Shown piece after piece: positions 5,021 to 5,240 of a stretch of 5,240 nt of DNA. Source of the stretch: Deltaproteobacteria bacterium (lineage in GTDB: Bacteria; Desulfobacterota; Binatia; Binatales; Binataceae). The notes beneath the pieces were generated by a model, which did not search any database, was not told the origin of the DNA, and worked only from the letters and a program-made list of their open reading frames with translations. A program made the position numbers and the translations under genes. Where the stretch lies: contig DAHZDR010000185.1 in the NCBI GenBank assembly GCA_027403435.1, positions 1 to 5,240 on the forward strand. Direction: 5' to 3'. Positions within the stretch are counted from its first letter, which is position 1. Each line of letters begins with the position of its first letter.

Positions 5021-5240
5021 ATGGCCAAAAAAATCGTTAGGCGAGGCGCGACAAAGCCGGCGCAAGCCGTCGCCAAAAAACCGGCGATCAAGCGGCCGAC
5101 GGCGAAAAAGCTCGCGGCGAAAAAACCGGCGGTAAAAAAGCTGGCGTCCGGGAGCAAGGCCGCCGCCCGCATGACGCGCAAGGCCGCGCCAGCCGCCAAG
5201 GTCGCCCCGCGACGGGCGCAACCGGCGGCGATGGCGCGCG
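5021..5240 (+). CDS. Lys/Ala/Pro-rich basic protein, histone H1-like N-terminus (partial)
   Basis: The first 73 codons are present and the frame is open at the right edge. The sequence is dominated by Lys, Ala, Arg and Pro with imperfect AKKPA-type repeats (AKKPAIKRPTAKK at 18-30, AKKPAVKKLA at 33-42), then an Ala/Arg/Lys stretch. There is not one acidic residue in the visible part. Such tails occur in bacterial histone H1-like proteins and AlgP-like proteins, and also as disordered basic extensions on unrelated enzymes or DksA-like regulators, so the final identity depends on the missing part. DNA or RNA binding by charge is a reasonable inference. The ATG at 5021 has AAGGA nine bases upstream; an ATG at 5017 in another frame stops after seven codons. 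A run of seven A residues at 5026-5032 could be prone to slippage. Confidence 0.7.
   Translation, partial: MAKKIVRRGATKPAQAVAKKPAIKRPTAKKLAAKKPAVKKLASGSKAAARMTRKAAPAAKVAPRRAQPAAMAR

Overview
The window is a GC-rich bacterial chromosome segment with tightly packed genes. It looks like an ordinary housekeeping region with some accessory regulation. No phage, transposon, CRISPR, tRNA or rRNA signal was seen. The order rpsF - PriB-like gene - rpsR - DUF2232 membrane protein - rplI is a known ribosomal-protein neighbourhood. A short PriB-like OB-fold protein in the second slot recalls beta/gammaproteobacteria. The DUF2232 gene between rpsR and rplI also occurs in Desulfobacterota-like lineages and some gammaproteobacteria. 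I infer a proteobacterial or Desulfobacterota/Binatota-type organism and cannot narrow it further from sequence alone.

Layout. Positions 1-446 (minus) hold the N-terminal 148 codons of glgC (ADP-glucose pyrophosphorylase), which runs off the left edge. Positions 447-861 are a long divergent intergenic region. It holds a good sigma-54 type -24/-12 element (755-770) pointing right and a structured leader with a sequestered ribosome binding site. Positions 862-1170 (plus) encode a 102-residue zinc-ribbon-like protein of unknown function, closed by a strong intrinsic terminator (1239-1272). From 4726 down to 1300 (minus) runs a six-gene unit: rpsF (S6), priB-like, rpsR (S18), DUF2232 membrane protein, rplI (L9) and a GST/SspA-like protein. 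A hairpin directly upstream of the rpsF Shine-Dalgarno is a candidate S6:S18 autoregulatory leader. Positions 5021-5240 (plus) begin a Lys/Ala/Pro-rich, histone-H1-like basic protein, cut by the right edge.

How the genes fit together: S6 and S18 bind each other on the small-subunit platform, L9 is a large-subunit protein, and PriB-like proteins act in replication restart, so the minus-strand unit joins translation with replication functions. The GST/SspA-like gene follows rplI closely and is probably co-transcribed. glgC (glycogen synthesis) and the zinc-ribbon gene are divergent and look independently controlled.

The most interesting points are: the sigma-54-like promoter and possible RNA switch before the orphan zinc-ribbon gene; the oppositely charged low-complexity extensions on S6 (C-terminal, Ala/acidic) and S18 (N-terminal, Arg/Gly), which are partners in the ribosome; and the non-ATG starts in the operon (TTG for rpsF, GTG for priB and DUF2232). 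I found no convincing new multi-gene system.
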